Assembly (NCBI GenBank): GCA_965221605.1 | Contig: CBDCSK010000015.1 | Coordinates: 124,001 to 188,000, forward strand | Source: Aldehydirespirator sp965221605 | GTDB taxonomy: Bacteria > Actinomycetota > Acidimicrobiia > Acidimicrobiales > Aldehydirespiratoraceae | DNA: 64,000 nucleotides | Direction of reading: 5' to 3' | In this document: positions 8,008-17,009 of the stretch, in pieces | Numbering within the stretch: the first letter of the stretch is position 1 | How the letters are laid out: the number at the start of each line of letters is the position of its first letter | Translations under genes and position numbers: made by a program | The notes under the pieces: generated by a model | What the model saw: only the letters and a program-made list of their open reading frames with translations | What the model was told of the DNA's origin: nothing | Databases searched by the model: none

Positions 8008-8349
8008 TCAGTCGGGGTTGCCGGTCCCGGCGGACCTCTGCTCGTCGGCGGCCAGGTCGTCAACGGCGAGGTGGCCGATGTGGTCGGTCCGGTGCACCGC
8101 CCGCAGCAGCAGATGGGCTACGACGGGAAGCGTGACGATCATCGCGGCCGCCGCGATGACCAGATAGCCGGCACCGGCCCAGCCGAGCAGCGGAGCTGCT
8201 CCGACCGAGGTCAGCAGTAGGGCCACCGGGCTGGCCTTGCCGGCAGCCTGGATCCGCGCGAACGGCGTGGAGAAGCGGAGCAGCCCGATCCCGGCCAGCA
8301 CTGCGATGACCGCGCCGGCAACCATCAACGCCTCGGCCACAGCCCTCAT
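8008..8349 (-). CDS. mrpG: Na+/H+ antiporter subunit G
   Basis: 113 aa with three membrane helices. It has the MrpG signature GIGLLRFSTPFARIQAAGKASPVA near residue 20, then a LLLTSVGAAPLLG helix. It is the last gene of a complete mrpABCDEFG set, and its ATG overlaps the mrpF stop. MrpG stabilises the hetero-oligomeric antiporter. The hydrophilic C-terminal tail (about 20 aa) is acidic. Confidence 0.92.
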   Translation of the reverse strand: MRAVAEALMVAGAVIAVLAGIGLLRFSTPFARIQAAGKASPVALLLTSVGAAPLLGWAGAGYLVIAAAAMIVTLPVVAHLLLRAVHRTDHIGHLAVDDLAADEQRSAGTGNPD

Positions 8350-8624
8350 GGCTTCGGCCTGACGTTCGCCGGGCCGGTGTCGCGCTCGAGGAATCGGCTG
8401 GCCGCGAAGGTTCCCGCCAGCCCGACGAGGGCGATGACGATGAGGAGCACGAGGAACGCCTGGCTCTGGCGGTCGGCGGCATCGACGGCGATACCGCCGA
8501 CCAGCGACACGAGGGCGACTTCCACCGCGATCACCCGGTCGGCGAGGCTCGGGCCGCGCAGCAGCCGGTAGAGGCCGCAGAGGCCGGACACCGCGAAACC
8601 GGCGATGGCCACCGTCGCCATCAT
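8346..8624 (-). CDS. mrpF: Na+/H+ antiporter subunit F
   Basis: 92 aa, three membrane helices, with the conserved RLLRGPSLADRVIAVEV segment of MrpF followed by QSQAFLVLLIVIALVGLAGT. Two adjacent ATG codons (8624, 8621) are possible starts. The frame begins inside the end of mrpE and ends overlapping mrpG. It is part of the membrane arm of the Mrp cation/proton antiporter. Confidence 0.92.
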   Translation of the reverse strand: MMATVAIAGFAVSGLCGLYRLLRGPSLADRVIAVEVALVSLVGGIAVDAADRQSQAFLVLLIVIALVGLAGTFAASRFLERDTGPANVRPKP

Positions 8625-9130
8625 GGGCCGCCCATCGGATTCGAGGTCGGCAGCGCCTTGCAGGCCAACTCGGCGAGCTTGTGGGCGTGGGCCACGGTCG
8701 ACTCGCGCTTGCTGCCGTGCAGGAGGTGGATGTAGTAGCGGCCGGTCCGGCGGTCCACATCGACGACCGCAGTCCCGGGACTCAGGGTGATCGACGCCGA
8801 CAGGAGCAGCATGTGCTCGCTTCCGGTGACCGGCAGGTCGACGGCGACGATGGCCTCCTCGGTGCCGTCGTTGGGGGTGGCGATCTCCACCGCCACATCG
8901 ATCGTTGAGCGGGCGAGATCGATCAGCACCAGCCAGGCGAACCGCAGCAAGGGCCGGAACCGGATCACATGGCGGCTGGTCGCTCCCCGGTCCATGGCGA
9001 GAACGACGACGGAGAGGGCGAGACCGGACGCCACATTGGCGACCGAGACCGATCCCCAGAGGCCGCACCAAACCAGGGTGAGGCCTGCGGTGGTCACGAC
9101 CCGCCGCGGGGTGCCTGCGTACCGCCTCAC
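8621..9130 (-). CDS. mrpE: Na+/H+ antiporter subunit E
   Basis: 169 aa. GTG at 9130, in a GTGA overlap with the mrpD stop. Two N-terminal helices (TTAGLTLVWCGLWGSVSVANVASGLALSVVVLAMDRG), then a soluble domain with SITLSPGTAVVDVDRRTGRYYIHLLHG, the core MrpE motif. This subunit is needed for assembly or full activity of Mrp complexes. Confidence 0.92.
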   Translation of the reverse strand: MRRYAGTPRRVVTTAGLTLVWCGLWGSVSVANVASGLALSVVVLAMDRGATSRHVIRFRPLLRFAWLVLIDLARSTIDVAVEIATPNDGTEEAIVAVDLPVTGSEHMLLLSASITLSPGTAVVDVDRRTGRYYIHLLHGSKRESTVAHAHKLAELACKALPTSNPMGGP

Positions 9131-10611
9131 GGCCGGACCGCCGCGATGTAGGTGGCGGGGTTGCGGAGGCTCTCGGCTGCCTCGGTGGAGAGATCGAGCA
9201 GCGTCCCTGCGAACAGCGACACCGTCAAGGTGCCGACGACGGCTATGGCCGTGGCCGTGTGCATGGTTCGCTGGCCCCGGGTCGGGGCGGGGCTCGGTCG
9301 CGGGCCCTCGGCTTGCCGCCCCCAGAAGACCTCGTTCCAGATCTTGCTCATCGACAGCAGGGTCAGGCCTCCGGCCACCAGCGCGGCCACTACCACCACC
9401 ACGGTTCCGCCACGGTCGATGGCGGCTGAGATGACCGCCAGTTTGGCGACGAAGCCGGAGAAGGGCGGGATGCCGGCCAGGCTCAGGGCCGGGACGGCGA
9501 ACATGACGGCGACCAGCGGCTGGCGACCGGCGAGACCGCCGGACCGGTCCAGCGAGCTCGAGCCCTCGTGGTTCTCGATGAGGCCACCCACGAGGAAGAG
9601 GACGGCCTTGACCGGCATGTGGTGAATCAGGAACAGGATGGACCCCGCGACGCCGGCGACGGTGAAGAGGCTGAGACCCATGAGCATGTAGCCGATCTGG
9701 CTGATGACATGGAACGACAGGATGCGTTTGACGTCCGACTGGGCCAGTGCCCCGAGGACGCCGACGACCATGGTGGTGGCGGCCACCATCAGCATGAGCG
9801 GCCCCAGATCGTCCATGGCGGTGAGGTTGTGGAAGCGGATCATCGAGTAGATGCCCACCTTGGTCAGCAGACCGGCGAACACCGCGGTGATGGTGGTGGG
9901 CGCGGTGGGGTAGGAGTCGGGCAGCCAGCTGAACAGGGGGAACACCGCGGCCTTGGTCCCGAAGACCACCAGGAACCAGGCTCCGATGCCGAGCCGGACG
10001 CCGGCGTCCAGTTGCGGTATCCGCTCGGCCAGCAGCGCCATGTTGACGGTGCTCGTGGCGCTGTAGACGAAGGCCACGCCCAGCAGGAACAGCGTCGAGG
10101 CCAGCAGGTTCATCACCACGTAGGTCATGCCGGACCTCACCTGGTCCCGGTTGCCCTGGTGGGTCAGCAGCACGTAGCTGGAGACCAGGATCAACTCGAA
10201 GGCGACGAAGAGCGTGAACAGGTCCCCGGTGAGGAAGGCCAGCGAGACCCCGGAGGTGAGCACGCAGAGCAGCGGCCCGCTCAACTCCGGATTGGCGGCC
10301 CACACCGTCCGGCGCTGGCCGATGGCGAAGATCTCCACCACGAAGATGATGGTCAGCGCGACCGGGAGGATCAGGACGGCGAACAGGTCGGCCACCAGGA
10401 CGATGCCGAGTTCCGGTGCCCAGCCACCGACCGCGACGGTGTGGGTGCCGTCGCGGGCGACGGTCACCAGCATGATGTGCGAGGCGAGCGCGGCCGAGCC
10501 CAGTCCCGCGAGCACCGCCAGGTCTCGCAGGAAGGGGCGGGAACGCAGGGCCAGGCTGCAGGCCGCGGCCACCAGCGGGGCGACGATCGCGATCGAGATC
10601 AACTCGGTCAT
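9127..10611 (-). CDS. mrpD: Na+/H+ antiporter subunit D (NuoN/ND-like)
   Basis: 494 aa with about 14 membrane helices; homologous to the proton-pumping NuoL/M/N subunits of complex I. Recognisable are GDLFTLFVAFELILVSSYVLLTHQG, with the conserved membrane Glu, KAAVFPLFSWLPDSYPTAPTTI with the key Lys, and SDVKRILSFHVISQIGYMLMG. It is one of the two ion-translocating subunits, with MrpA. Both ends overlap neighbours by 4 bp. Confidence 0.94.
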   Translation of the reverse strand: MTELISIAIVAPLVAAACSLALRSRPFLRDLAVLAGLGSAALASHIMLVTVARDGTHTVAVGGWAPELGIVLVADLFAVLILPVALTIIFVVEIFAIGQRRTVWAANPELSGPLLCVLTSGVSLAFLTGDLFTLFVAFELILVSSYVLLTHQGNRDQVRSGMTYVVMNLLASTLFLLGVAFVYSATSTVNMALLAERIPQLDAGVRLGIGAWFLVVFGTKAAVFPLFSWLPDSYPTAPTTITAVFAGLLTKVGIYSMIRFHNLTAMDDLGPLMLMVAATTMVVGVLGALAQSDVKRILSFHVISQIGYMLMGLSLFTVAGVAGSILFLIHHMPVKAVLFLVGGLIENHEGSSSLDRSGGLAGRQPLVAVMFAVPALSLAGIPPFSGFVAKLAVISAAIDRGGTVVVVVAALVAGGLTLLSMSKIWNEVFWGRQAEGPRPSPAPTRGQRTMHTATAIAVVGTLTVSLFAGTLLDLSTEAAESLRNPATYIAAVRP

Positions 10612-10994
10612 GTCGCCGCCATGTCCTCCGGCTCGCCCGGCGAGCTGTCCTGGGCTGAGATCCGGCGGTCCTCGAGGTCGTCCTCGACCAGGTCGTCGCC
10701 GGTGACGGCCCGCTGGCGGCGGGCTAGGGCCAGGAGGAACAGCGTCAGGCCGAACGAGATCACGATGGCGGTGAGGGTCAGGGCCTGCGGCAACGGGTTG
10801 GCCATGGCCTCGGGATCCGCCTGACCGGCGATGGGGGGACGTCCCGCTGGCCCGCCGGCCGCGATCAGCGCCACAACGGTCGCGTGCCCGAGCAGGGAGT
10901 AGCCGAGGACGATCCGGCTCAGCGATCGTCCGGTCACGAGGTACAGACCGACCGCGGTGAGCCCGCCGACGGCCAGCAGGAGCGCTCCGTTCAT
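10608..10994 (-). CDS. mrpC: Na+/H+ antiporter subunit C (NuoK-like)
   Basis: 128 aa, three membrane helices. NuoK-like pattern: GLYLVTGRSLSRIVLGYSLLGHATVV, then DPLPQALTLTAIVISFGLTLF (here NPLPQALTLTAIV), the classic MrpC motif. A hydrophilic C-terminal tail of about 35 aa is longer than in many homologues. The start overlaps the mrpB stop. Confidence 0.92.
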   Translation of the reverse strand: MNGALLLAVGGLTAVGLYLVTGRSLSRIVLGYSLLGHATVVALIAAGGPAGRPPIAGQADPEAMANPLPQALTLTAIVISFGLTLFLLALARRQRAVTGDDLVEDDLEDRRISAQDSSPGEPEDMAAT

Positions 10995-11443
10995 TCCCGC
11001 TCCCGATGGTCGGACGGGGCGGGTGGTTCGGCCGCGAACTCGGCCGCTCCCAGCCCGTCGAGCACCGCCATGACGGTCCCCACGACGATGGCCGCGACGC
11101 CGATGTCGAACAGCAGGGCTGAGCCGGTCTTTATCTTGCCCAGCAGGGGAACGTCCACCGACAGCACCTGCTGGTCGAACAGCGGGTCGCCCCAGAGCAG
11201 CGGCGCCAGGGCGACACCGGCCACTATGAACACGCCGGCGGCTACGAGAGTGATGCCGTATGTGGGCCGGAGGAACCCGGCGATGGTGCGCAGGGCGAGC
11301 ACGGCGCCGAACACCAGGCCGGCGGAGAACCCGCCTCCGGGGTTGTTGTGGCCTGCGAACAGCAGGTAGCAGCCGAGGACGGTCGCGAACGGGCCGGCCG
11401 CCCGGATCCCGAGACGGACGATGGGAGCGTGCCCGTTGATCAT
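10991..11443 (-). CDS. mrpB: Na+/H+ antiporter subunit B
   Basis: 150 aa, four membrane helices. It shows the MrpB signature LLFAGHNNPGGGFSAGLVFGAVLALR near residue 25 and GSALLFDIGVAAIVVGTVMAVLDGL near the end. ATG at 11443 overlaps the mrpA stop at 11440. It functions with MrpA in the antiporter core. Confidence 0.92.
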   Translation of the reverse strand: MINGHAPIVRLGIRAAGPFATVLGCYLLFAGHNNPGGGFSAGLVFGAVLALRTIAGFLRPTYGITLVAAGVFIVAGVALAPLLWGDPLFDQQVLSVDVPLLGKIKTGSALLFDIGVAAIVVGTVMAVLDGLGAAEFAAEPPAPSDHRERE

Positions 11444-13698
11444 GAGGCCGATCCCTCGGGACGGTCGGAGGCCCGGGCGAGGGCCAGGACGCCGAGAGCG
11501 ACCGTGGCCAGCACCAGGACCTCGCCCAGCGTGTCGAGGGCACGAATGTCGGTGAGGATCACGTTGACGATGTTGCTGCCGCCGCCCTCGTCGACCGAGG
11601 CGGCCGCCATCTCGGCCAGCGGCGGTGCCGCCACCGGACTGCGGGACGCGGCCGCGAGCCCGACCACCACCGCGGCGCCCCCGAGTCCGGCCACCGTCAT
11701 ACGAACTGCTCGCCATCGCAGACCGACCCTCGGGAAGCTGCGGGATAGATGGCCGAAGGCGAGCACGAACCCGACCACGATGGCCGCCTCGACCAGGAGC
11801 TGGGTGAGGGCCAGATCGGCGGCGCCGTGGACCACGAAGACGGCGGCCACGGCGATGCCGGCCGCCCCGAGCGCGAGCCCTGCCGCCAGACGGGTGCCGA
11901 CGAAGCAGAGGGCCAGGGCGGCGCCGATTATGGTGACGGCCAGCACCGCCTGAAGCGGCGTATCCCACGCCACGATGTGATCGAAGCTCACATCGCTCAC
12001 AAACGGCAGGGCGGCGAGGGCGGCCGTGCCCGCCATCGTCACCAGGTACACCGGCAGCGAGCCGTGCTGGAGCCGTGCGCTCGTCGCTCGCCCGAAGGTC
12101 ATCGTGGCCTCGATGGAGGCGTCGGTCCAGCGGGCGCCGTACTCCACCGGGACGCGACCCAGCCGGCGGCTCACTCCCATGGCCAGACCCAGGCCCGCAC
12201 CGAGCGCCAGAACGATCGCCGAGATCCCCAGGTCCAGCGTCAGGCCGGGCCAGCGGTGCAGGTCGGCGACCTCCGCGGTGTGGGCGAGCCGGGCGGTGGC
12301 GGACCCTAGGACATCGTTGAGCGGACCGAGGGCCGCGTAGCCCACCAACCCTGCCAGCCCGAGAACCGCGGCCGGAACGCTCAGAGCATGCCGGCGTGGG
12401 GCGAGTGCCGTCTCGGGGCCCGGGCCGAACACCGCCACAAGGAACCGGGCCGTGTAGGCGACGGTCAGCACCGAGCCGCCGATCACCCCGAGGCCGACGA
12501 TCCACGCCTCCGGCCCGTCCAGCGCCAGCGCGGCCTTGATCGCCGTCTCCTTGGCGACGAAACCCAGCAGCGGCGGGGCGCCGGCCATCGACATCCCGGC
12601 CAGCACGGCAACGGTGCAGGCGGTCGGCATGGAGCGGGCCAGACCGCCCAGCTCATCCATGTTGCGGGTCCCGGCCCGCACATCGATCTCCCCGACGATC
12701 AGGAACAGGGCGCCCTTGAACAGGGCGTGAGCCACCAGGAGGGTGACCGCAGCCAGGGCGGCCTTGGCGGTGCCGACGCTGAACAGCGTGATGAGCATGC
12801 CCAGTTGCGACACGGTGCCCCACGCCAGCACGAGCTTGGCGTCGCGGTGGCGCAGCGCCCCGATCGCTCCCCAGAGGATGGAGGCGATCCCGAAGGCGAG
12901 ACCGCATGCCTTCCAGGCCTCCAGTCCCCCCAGAGCGGGACCCATCACCGCCACCAGGACCACGCCCGCCTTCACCATGGTGGCCGAGTGGAGGTAGGCG
13001 CTGACCGGGGTGGGAGCGACCATCGCCGAGGGCAGCCAGGGGTGGAAGGGGACCTGGGCCGACTTGGTGGCCGCGCCGACCATCACCAGCACGGCGCCGA
13101 GGGTGGCGGTGGCCCCCCGGACCGGCATCATCTCGCTGATCAGTGTTGTGCCGGCCGAACGGGTAACGAGCAGCAGGCCGGCCAGCAGGACCAGTCCGCC
13201 GCCTGCCGTGATCATCAGCGCTTGACGGGCCGCCGCCTGTGCTTGTCTGTCCGTGTTCTTGTGTCCGATGAGCAGGAACGATGCAACCGACGTCAACTCC
13301 CAGAAGACGAAGAGCGACCAGACCGAGTCCGCCCAGACCAGGCCCAGCATCGACGTCGAGAAGGCCAGCAGCGTGGCTGCGAATCGGCCGACTCCCGCGG
13401 CGCCGGGCGCGAAGTACCCGTAGGCGTAGACGAACACGCCGAAGCCGATCCCCGACACGATCAGGGTCATGATGTCCACGAAGGCGTCGACCCTGAAGGT
13501 CATGGCAAGATCGAGACCGGGCACCCAGGCCAGATCGGCCGATTCGGGCTGGTGGTCCCCGAGCCTCGCGCAGGCCCAGACCGCGGTGACCGCCGGAGGG
13601 AGCGCTCCCACCAGCAGGCCGTTGCGGCCCAGCCGGCGGCTGGCGGCGGCCAGCACTACGCACACCGCGATGTGAAGTACGAGCAGGCCGAGGATCAC
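11440..13698 (-). CDS. mrpA: Na+/H+ antiporter subunit A (NuoL-like)
   Basis: 752 aa, first gene of the mrp operon. The N-terminal NuoL/ND5-like part has SLFVFWELTSVASFLLIGH (conserved Glu in a membrane helix), KSAQVPFHPWLPSAMVAPTPVSAYLHSATMVKAG and DAKLVLAWGTVSQLGML. The C-terminal MrpA-specific region has DLALTQLLVEAAIVVGFVLAF (DUF4040-like) and GGGSNIVNVILTDIRALDTLGEVLVLATVALGV. This is the full domain set for a group 1 Mrp A subunit. The complex exports Na+ in exchange for H+, giving alkali and salt tolerance. Confidence 0.94.
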   Translation of the reverse strand: MILGLLVLHIAVCVVLAAASRRLGRNGLLVGALPPAVTAVWACARLGDHQPESADLAWVPGLDLAMTFRVDAFVDIMTLIVSGIGFGVFVYAYGYFAPGAAGVGRFAATLLAFSTSMLGLVWADSVWSLFVFWELTSVASFLLIGHKNTDRQAQAAARQALMITAGGGLVLLAGLLLVTRSAGTTLISEMMPVRGATATLGAVLVMVGAATKSAQVPFHPWLPSAMVAPTPVSAYLHSATMVKAGVVLVAVMGPALGGLEAWKACGLAFGIASILWGAIGALRHRDAKLVLAWGTVSQLGMLITLFSVGTAKAALAAVTLLVAHALFKGALFLIVGEIDVRAGTRNMDELGGLARSMPTACTVAVLAGMSMAGAPPLLGFVAKETAIKAALALDGPEAWIVGLGVIGGSVLTVAYTARFLVAVFGPGPETALAPRRHALSVPAAVLGLAGLVGYAALGPLNDVLGSATARLAHTAEVADLHRWPGLTLDLGISAIVLALGAGLGLAMGVSRRLGRVPVEYGARWTDASIEATMTFGRATSARLQHGSLPVYLVTMAGTAALAALPFVSDVSFDHIVAWDTPLQAVLAVTIIGAALALCFVGTRLAAGLALGAAGIAVAAVFVVHGAADLALTQLLVEAAIVVGFVLAFGHLSRSFPRVGLRWRAVRMTVAGLGGAAVVVGLAAASRSPVAAPPLAEMAAASVDEGGGSNIVNVILTDIRALDTLGEVLVLATVALGVLALARASDRPEGSAS

Positions 13699-14203
13699 CG
13701 GTCCGTCTCACTCCATACGAGCTCTAGCGTGTGTTTTCTCACGGCTGGCACCCACCAGAGGCCGAGCGACTGCACCACCGACCCCCTTGCTCGAACGGCT
13801 CACAATAGCGAGCCCGCGGGCCCGAGCGGCCCGTCTAGAGTTGCCTGCTGGCCTACCCGGCGGCACTGCACGGACAATCCGATGGCGTCAGATCCCCCAA
13901 GACTCCCCGACGCGCCTGAGCCGTCGCCGCGCACGTGGATCGGCGGCGACCGCTGGCTGGCCCGGGGGATCGGCCGGCCCATGCAGCCATCGCGGCCCTC
14001 GTCGGTGCCGCTATCCTCCGCAGTTCTCGACCGGCAGACCGGGCCGAATCGGCGCAATAGCGTCGTGCCGGCTCGGCAGCGTGCCTGTCGAGCCGGGTCC
14101 CGCCAGCCTGGACTGGTTTCCCAACCCTTGCCAGCCCCTGCTTATCCTGTCCCGAGTCCCAACGTGTTGACGGGCGCCTGCCCGTCGGATCGGTTCGAAG
14201 TCC
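13699..14203. other. 505-bp non-coding gap between the divergent mrpA and topA genes
   Basis: No convincing gene. It must hold the promoters of the mrp operon and of topA. At 13757-13834 there is a degraded, partial copy of the dispersed repeat (AGAGGCCGAGCGA at one end, GGGCCCGAGCGGCCCGT at the other). A weak plus-strand frame from an ATG near 13881 lacks a recognisable domain and runs into topA out of frame. Confidence 0.5.
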
Positions 14204-16819
14204 ATGGCCAACGCTCTAGTCATCGTCGAGTCGCCCGCCAAGGCGAAGACGATCTCCGGCTATCTCGGCGCCGGGTACGTCGTGGAGTCCTCCATCGGCC
14301 ACATCCGCGACCTGCCCAGCCGGGCGGCCGAGGTTCCGAAGGCCTACAAGTCCGAGTCGTGGGCCCGTCTCGGGATCGACGTTGACAACGGCTTCAAGCC
14401 GCTGTACGTGGTCAACACCGACAAGCGCCAGCAGGTCCGCAAGCTGAAGAGCCTGCTGGCCGACGCCGACGAGCTGTACCTGGCCACTGACGAGGACCGC
14501 GAGGGCGAGGCCATCGCCTGGCACCTGCTGGAGGTGCTCAGCCCGCGCGTCCCGGTGAAGCGGATGGTGTTCCACGAGATCACCCCCTCGGCCATCTCCG
14601 CCGCGGTCGAGGAGCCCCGCGAGCTCGACCGTCGCTTGGTGGACGCCCAGGAGGCCCGCCGGATGCTCGACCGGCTCTACGGCTACGAGGTGTCGCCGGT
14701 CCTGTGGAAGAAGGTGATGCCCCAGCTTTCGGCCGGGCGTGTACAGAGCGTGGCGGTGCGCATCGTGGTCGAGCGCGAGCGCGAGCGGATGAGCTTCGTC
14801 AGCGCCTCCTTCTGGGGGCTGACGGCCACCTTCGCTCCCGGAGGCGAGCAGGGGCCGGAGTTCATGGCCACCCTGGCCTCACTCGACGGCTCGCGGGTCG
14901 CGACGGCGCGCGACTTCGGTCCCGACGGCCGCGCAACCCGCGGCGATCTGACCGTGCTCGACGAGGCCGGAGCCGCGACCTTGGTAGCCGACCTGCAGGA
15001 TTCGGACTTCGCCGTGAGGTCCCGGACCTCCAAGCCCTACCGGCGCCGCCCCGCACCGCCGTTCATTACGTCCACCCTCCAGCAGGAGGCGGCCCGCAAG
15101 CTGGGCATGTCCTCGGCCGCGGCCATGAGAGCGGCCCAGTCGCTGTACGAGAAGGGCTACATCACCTACATGCGGACCGACAGCACGTCGCTGTCGTCGG
15201 CCGCAGTGGCCGCGGCCCGCTCCGAAGTGGCTGGTCGTTACGGGCCGGACCTGCTCCCGGCAAAGCCGAGGACCTACGCCAGCAAGGTGAAGAACGCTCA
15301 GGAGGCCCACGAGGCCGTCCGGCCCGCCGGCGAGGCCTTCGCCGATCCCAGGACGGTCGCCCAGCAGGTGCCCCGGCCCGAGGCCCGGCTGTACGAGCTG
15401 GTCTGGCAGCGGACGCTGGCCAGCCAGATGACCGACTGCACCGGCGAGACCGTGCAGTTGCGGGTGGGTGCCCGCACTGCCGCGGGATCCGACGCCGAGT
15501 TCGCGGCCAGCGGCACGGTGATCACCCACATGGGCTTCCGCGAGGTCTACACCGAGGGCACCGACGCCGGTGAGGCGAGCGAGGCCGCCGACGAGCGGCG
15601 CCTGCCTGCACTCGGCGAGGGCGACGCCGTCGACAGCCGCGGGATGGAGGCCTCCGGGCACGAGACCCAGCCGCCGGCCCGCTACACGGAGGCGTCGCTG
15701 GTGCGGCGCCTCGAGCAACTCGGCGTGGGCCGGCCCTCGACCTACTCGTCGATCATGGGCACGATCACCGATCGGGGCTACGTGTGGAAGAAGGGGTCGG
15801 CGCTGGTGCCGTCGTTCACCGCCTTCTCGGTCGTGAACCTGCTGGAACGCCACTTCCCGAAGCTGGTCGATTACGCCTTCACCGCCGAGATGGAGGACGA
15901 CCTCGACCGTATCGCGACCGGTGCCGAGGAGCAGGTGCCATGGCTTCAGCGCTTCTATTTCGGCGGTTCCGACGATCCGGGCCTCAAGGAGAAGGTGTCC
16001 AGCCGTCTGGGCGACATCGACGCCCGCTCGGTGAACTCGATCCGGCTGGGTACCGATGACGACGGGGTGGAGGTCGAGGTCCGGGTATGGCGCGACGGTG
16101 CCAGCGTGCACAGGGGCGAGGACTCGGCCTCGGTGCCCGACGGCACCGCCCCCGACGAGCTCACCGTCGATCGGGTGCTGGAACTGCTGGCCGCTTCCAG
16201 CGACGGGCGGGCGCTGGGCACCGATCCCGACACCGGACTGTCGGTCGTGGCCAGGTCGGGCCGCTACGGACCCTACGTGCAGCTCGGGCTGGCCGACGAG
16301 GTCCCCGACAAGCCCAAGTTCGCATCGCTGTTCAAGACGATGGAGCTGGAGACGGTCACGCTCGATCAGGCGCTGAAGCTGCTGTCGCTTCCCCGCACGG
16401 TCGGGGCCGATCCTGCCGACGGGGTGGAGATAACCGTGCAGAACGGCCGCTACGGGCCCTTCGTGCGCAAGGGCTCCGAGAGTCGCAGCCTGGCCGGCGA
16501 GGACCAGCTGTTCACGGTCGGCCTCGAGGAGTGCCTGGCCCTGCTGGCCCAGCCGAAGAGCCGCGGCCGGTCGGCGGCGCCGGCCGCACCCCTACGGGAG
16601 CTGGGGGAGGATCCGGCGACGGGACGGGCCGTGGTGGTCAAGGACGGGCGCTACGGCCACTACGTCACCGACGGAGAGGTCAACGCCTCCCTCCGCTCCG
16701 GCGACACGGTGGAGGGGCTCACTCTCGACCGGGCCTGTGATCTGCTGGCCGAGAAGCGGGCGAAGGGTCCGTCCAAGAAGCGTCCCGCTCGCCGGAAGCC
16801 GGCCCGCAAGCGAAGCTGA
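14204..16819 (+). CDS. topA: DNA topoisomerase I
   Basis: 871 aa, type IA topoisomerase that relaxes negative supercoils. TOPRIM domain at the N-terminus: LVIVESPAKAKTI and LYLATDEDREGEAIAWH (the D-x-D-x-E acid cluster). The active-site tyrosine lies in GYITYMRTDST (Tyr about 322). The C-terminus has three Topo_C repeats (SGRYGPYVQLG, NGRYGPFVRKG, DGRYGHYVTDG) instead of zinc fingers. A Lys/Arg-rich tail (last 20 aa) follows. Both traits are typical of actinobacterial TopA. Length is normal for the group. Start ATG at 14204. Confidence 0.97.
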   Translation: MANALVIVESPAKAKTISGYLGAGYVVESSIGHIRDLPSRAAEVPKAYKSESWARLGIDVDNGFKPLYVVNTDKRQQVRKLKSLLADADELYLATDEDREGEAIAWHLLEVLSPRVPVKRMVFHEITPSAISAAVEEPRELDRRLVDAQEARRMLDRLYGYEVSPVLWKKVMPQLSAGRVQSVAVRIVVERERERMSFVSASFWGLTATFAPGGEQGPEFMATLASLDGSRVATARDFGPDGRATRGDLTVLDEAGAATLVADLQDSDFAVRSRTSKPYRRRPAPPFITSTLQQEAARKLGMSSAAAMRAAQSLYEKGYITYMRTDSTSLSSAAVAAARSEVAGRYGPDLLPAKPRTYASKVKNAQEAHEAVRPAGEAFADPRTVAQQVPRPEARLYELVWQRTLASQMTDCTGETVQLRVGARTAAGSDAEFAASGTVITHMGFREVYTEGTDAGEASEAADERRLPALGEGDAVDSRGMEASGHETQPPARYTEASLVRRLEQLGVGRPSTYSSIMGTITDRGYVWKKGSALVPSFTAFSVVNLLERHFPKLVDYAFTAEMEDDLDRIATGAEEQVPWLQRFYFGGSDDPGLKEKVSSRLGDIDARSVNSIRLGTDDDGVEVEVRVWRDGASVHRGEDSASVPDGTAPDELTVDRVLELLAASSDGRALGTDPDTGLSVVARSGRYGPYVQLGLADEVPDKPKFASLFKTMELETVTLDQALKLLSLPRTVGADPADGVEITVQNGRYGPFVRKGSESRSLAGEDQLFTVGLEECLALLAQPKSRGRSAAPAAPLRELGEDPATGRAVVVKDGRYGHYVTDGEVNASLRSGDTVEGLTLDRACDLLAEKRAKGPSKKRPARRKPARKRS

Positions 16820-16858
16820 TCAGCACCGCTCCGCGGACGGTAGGCAGCCGCGACGCTC

Positions 16859-16948
16859 AGAGGCCGAGCGAATAGGTGGGCGCGACTGGCCTGCAAGAGC
16901 GAGGCCGTGGCCCGAGCGGCCCGTGAGCGCAGCGAACAAGAGCGGGAG
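16859..16948 (-). repeat. Dispersed intergenic repeat, copy B (inverted)
   Basis: About 90 bp in the topA-MFS gap, reverse-oriented relative to copies A, C and D. On the minus strand it reads TCCCGCTCTTGTTCGCTGCG through to CGCTCGGCCTCT. The middle segment (CTCTTGCAGGCCAGTC region) differs from the CGCCGTATGGGCCGC of C and D, so the flanks are better conserved than the centre. Confidence 0.85.
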
Positions 16949-17009
16949 ACACCCTCTCGCGACGGGAAACTCTCTCACCTGTCCGCCGAGCGCCGTAGCC
17001 TCGGGTGCC

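Noticed and set aside
8008..13698. Mrp operon as an unusual or novel system
   Set aside because: All seven subunits are present in the standard order with standard overlaps; it is an ordinary group 1 Mrp antiporter.
13881..14203. A frame reading WIGGDRWLARGIGRPMQ upstream of topA, faintly like the start of an NhaA antiporter
   Set aside because: The similarity covers only about 15 residues, no membrane helices follow, and the frame continues out of phase into topA. Too weak to call a remnant.
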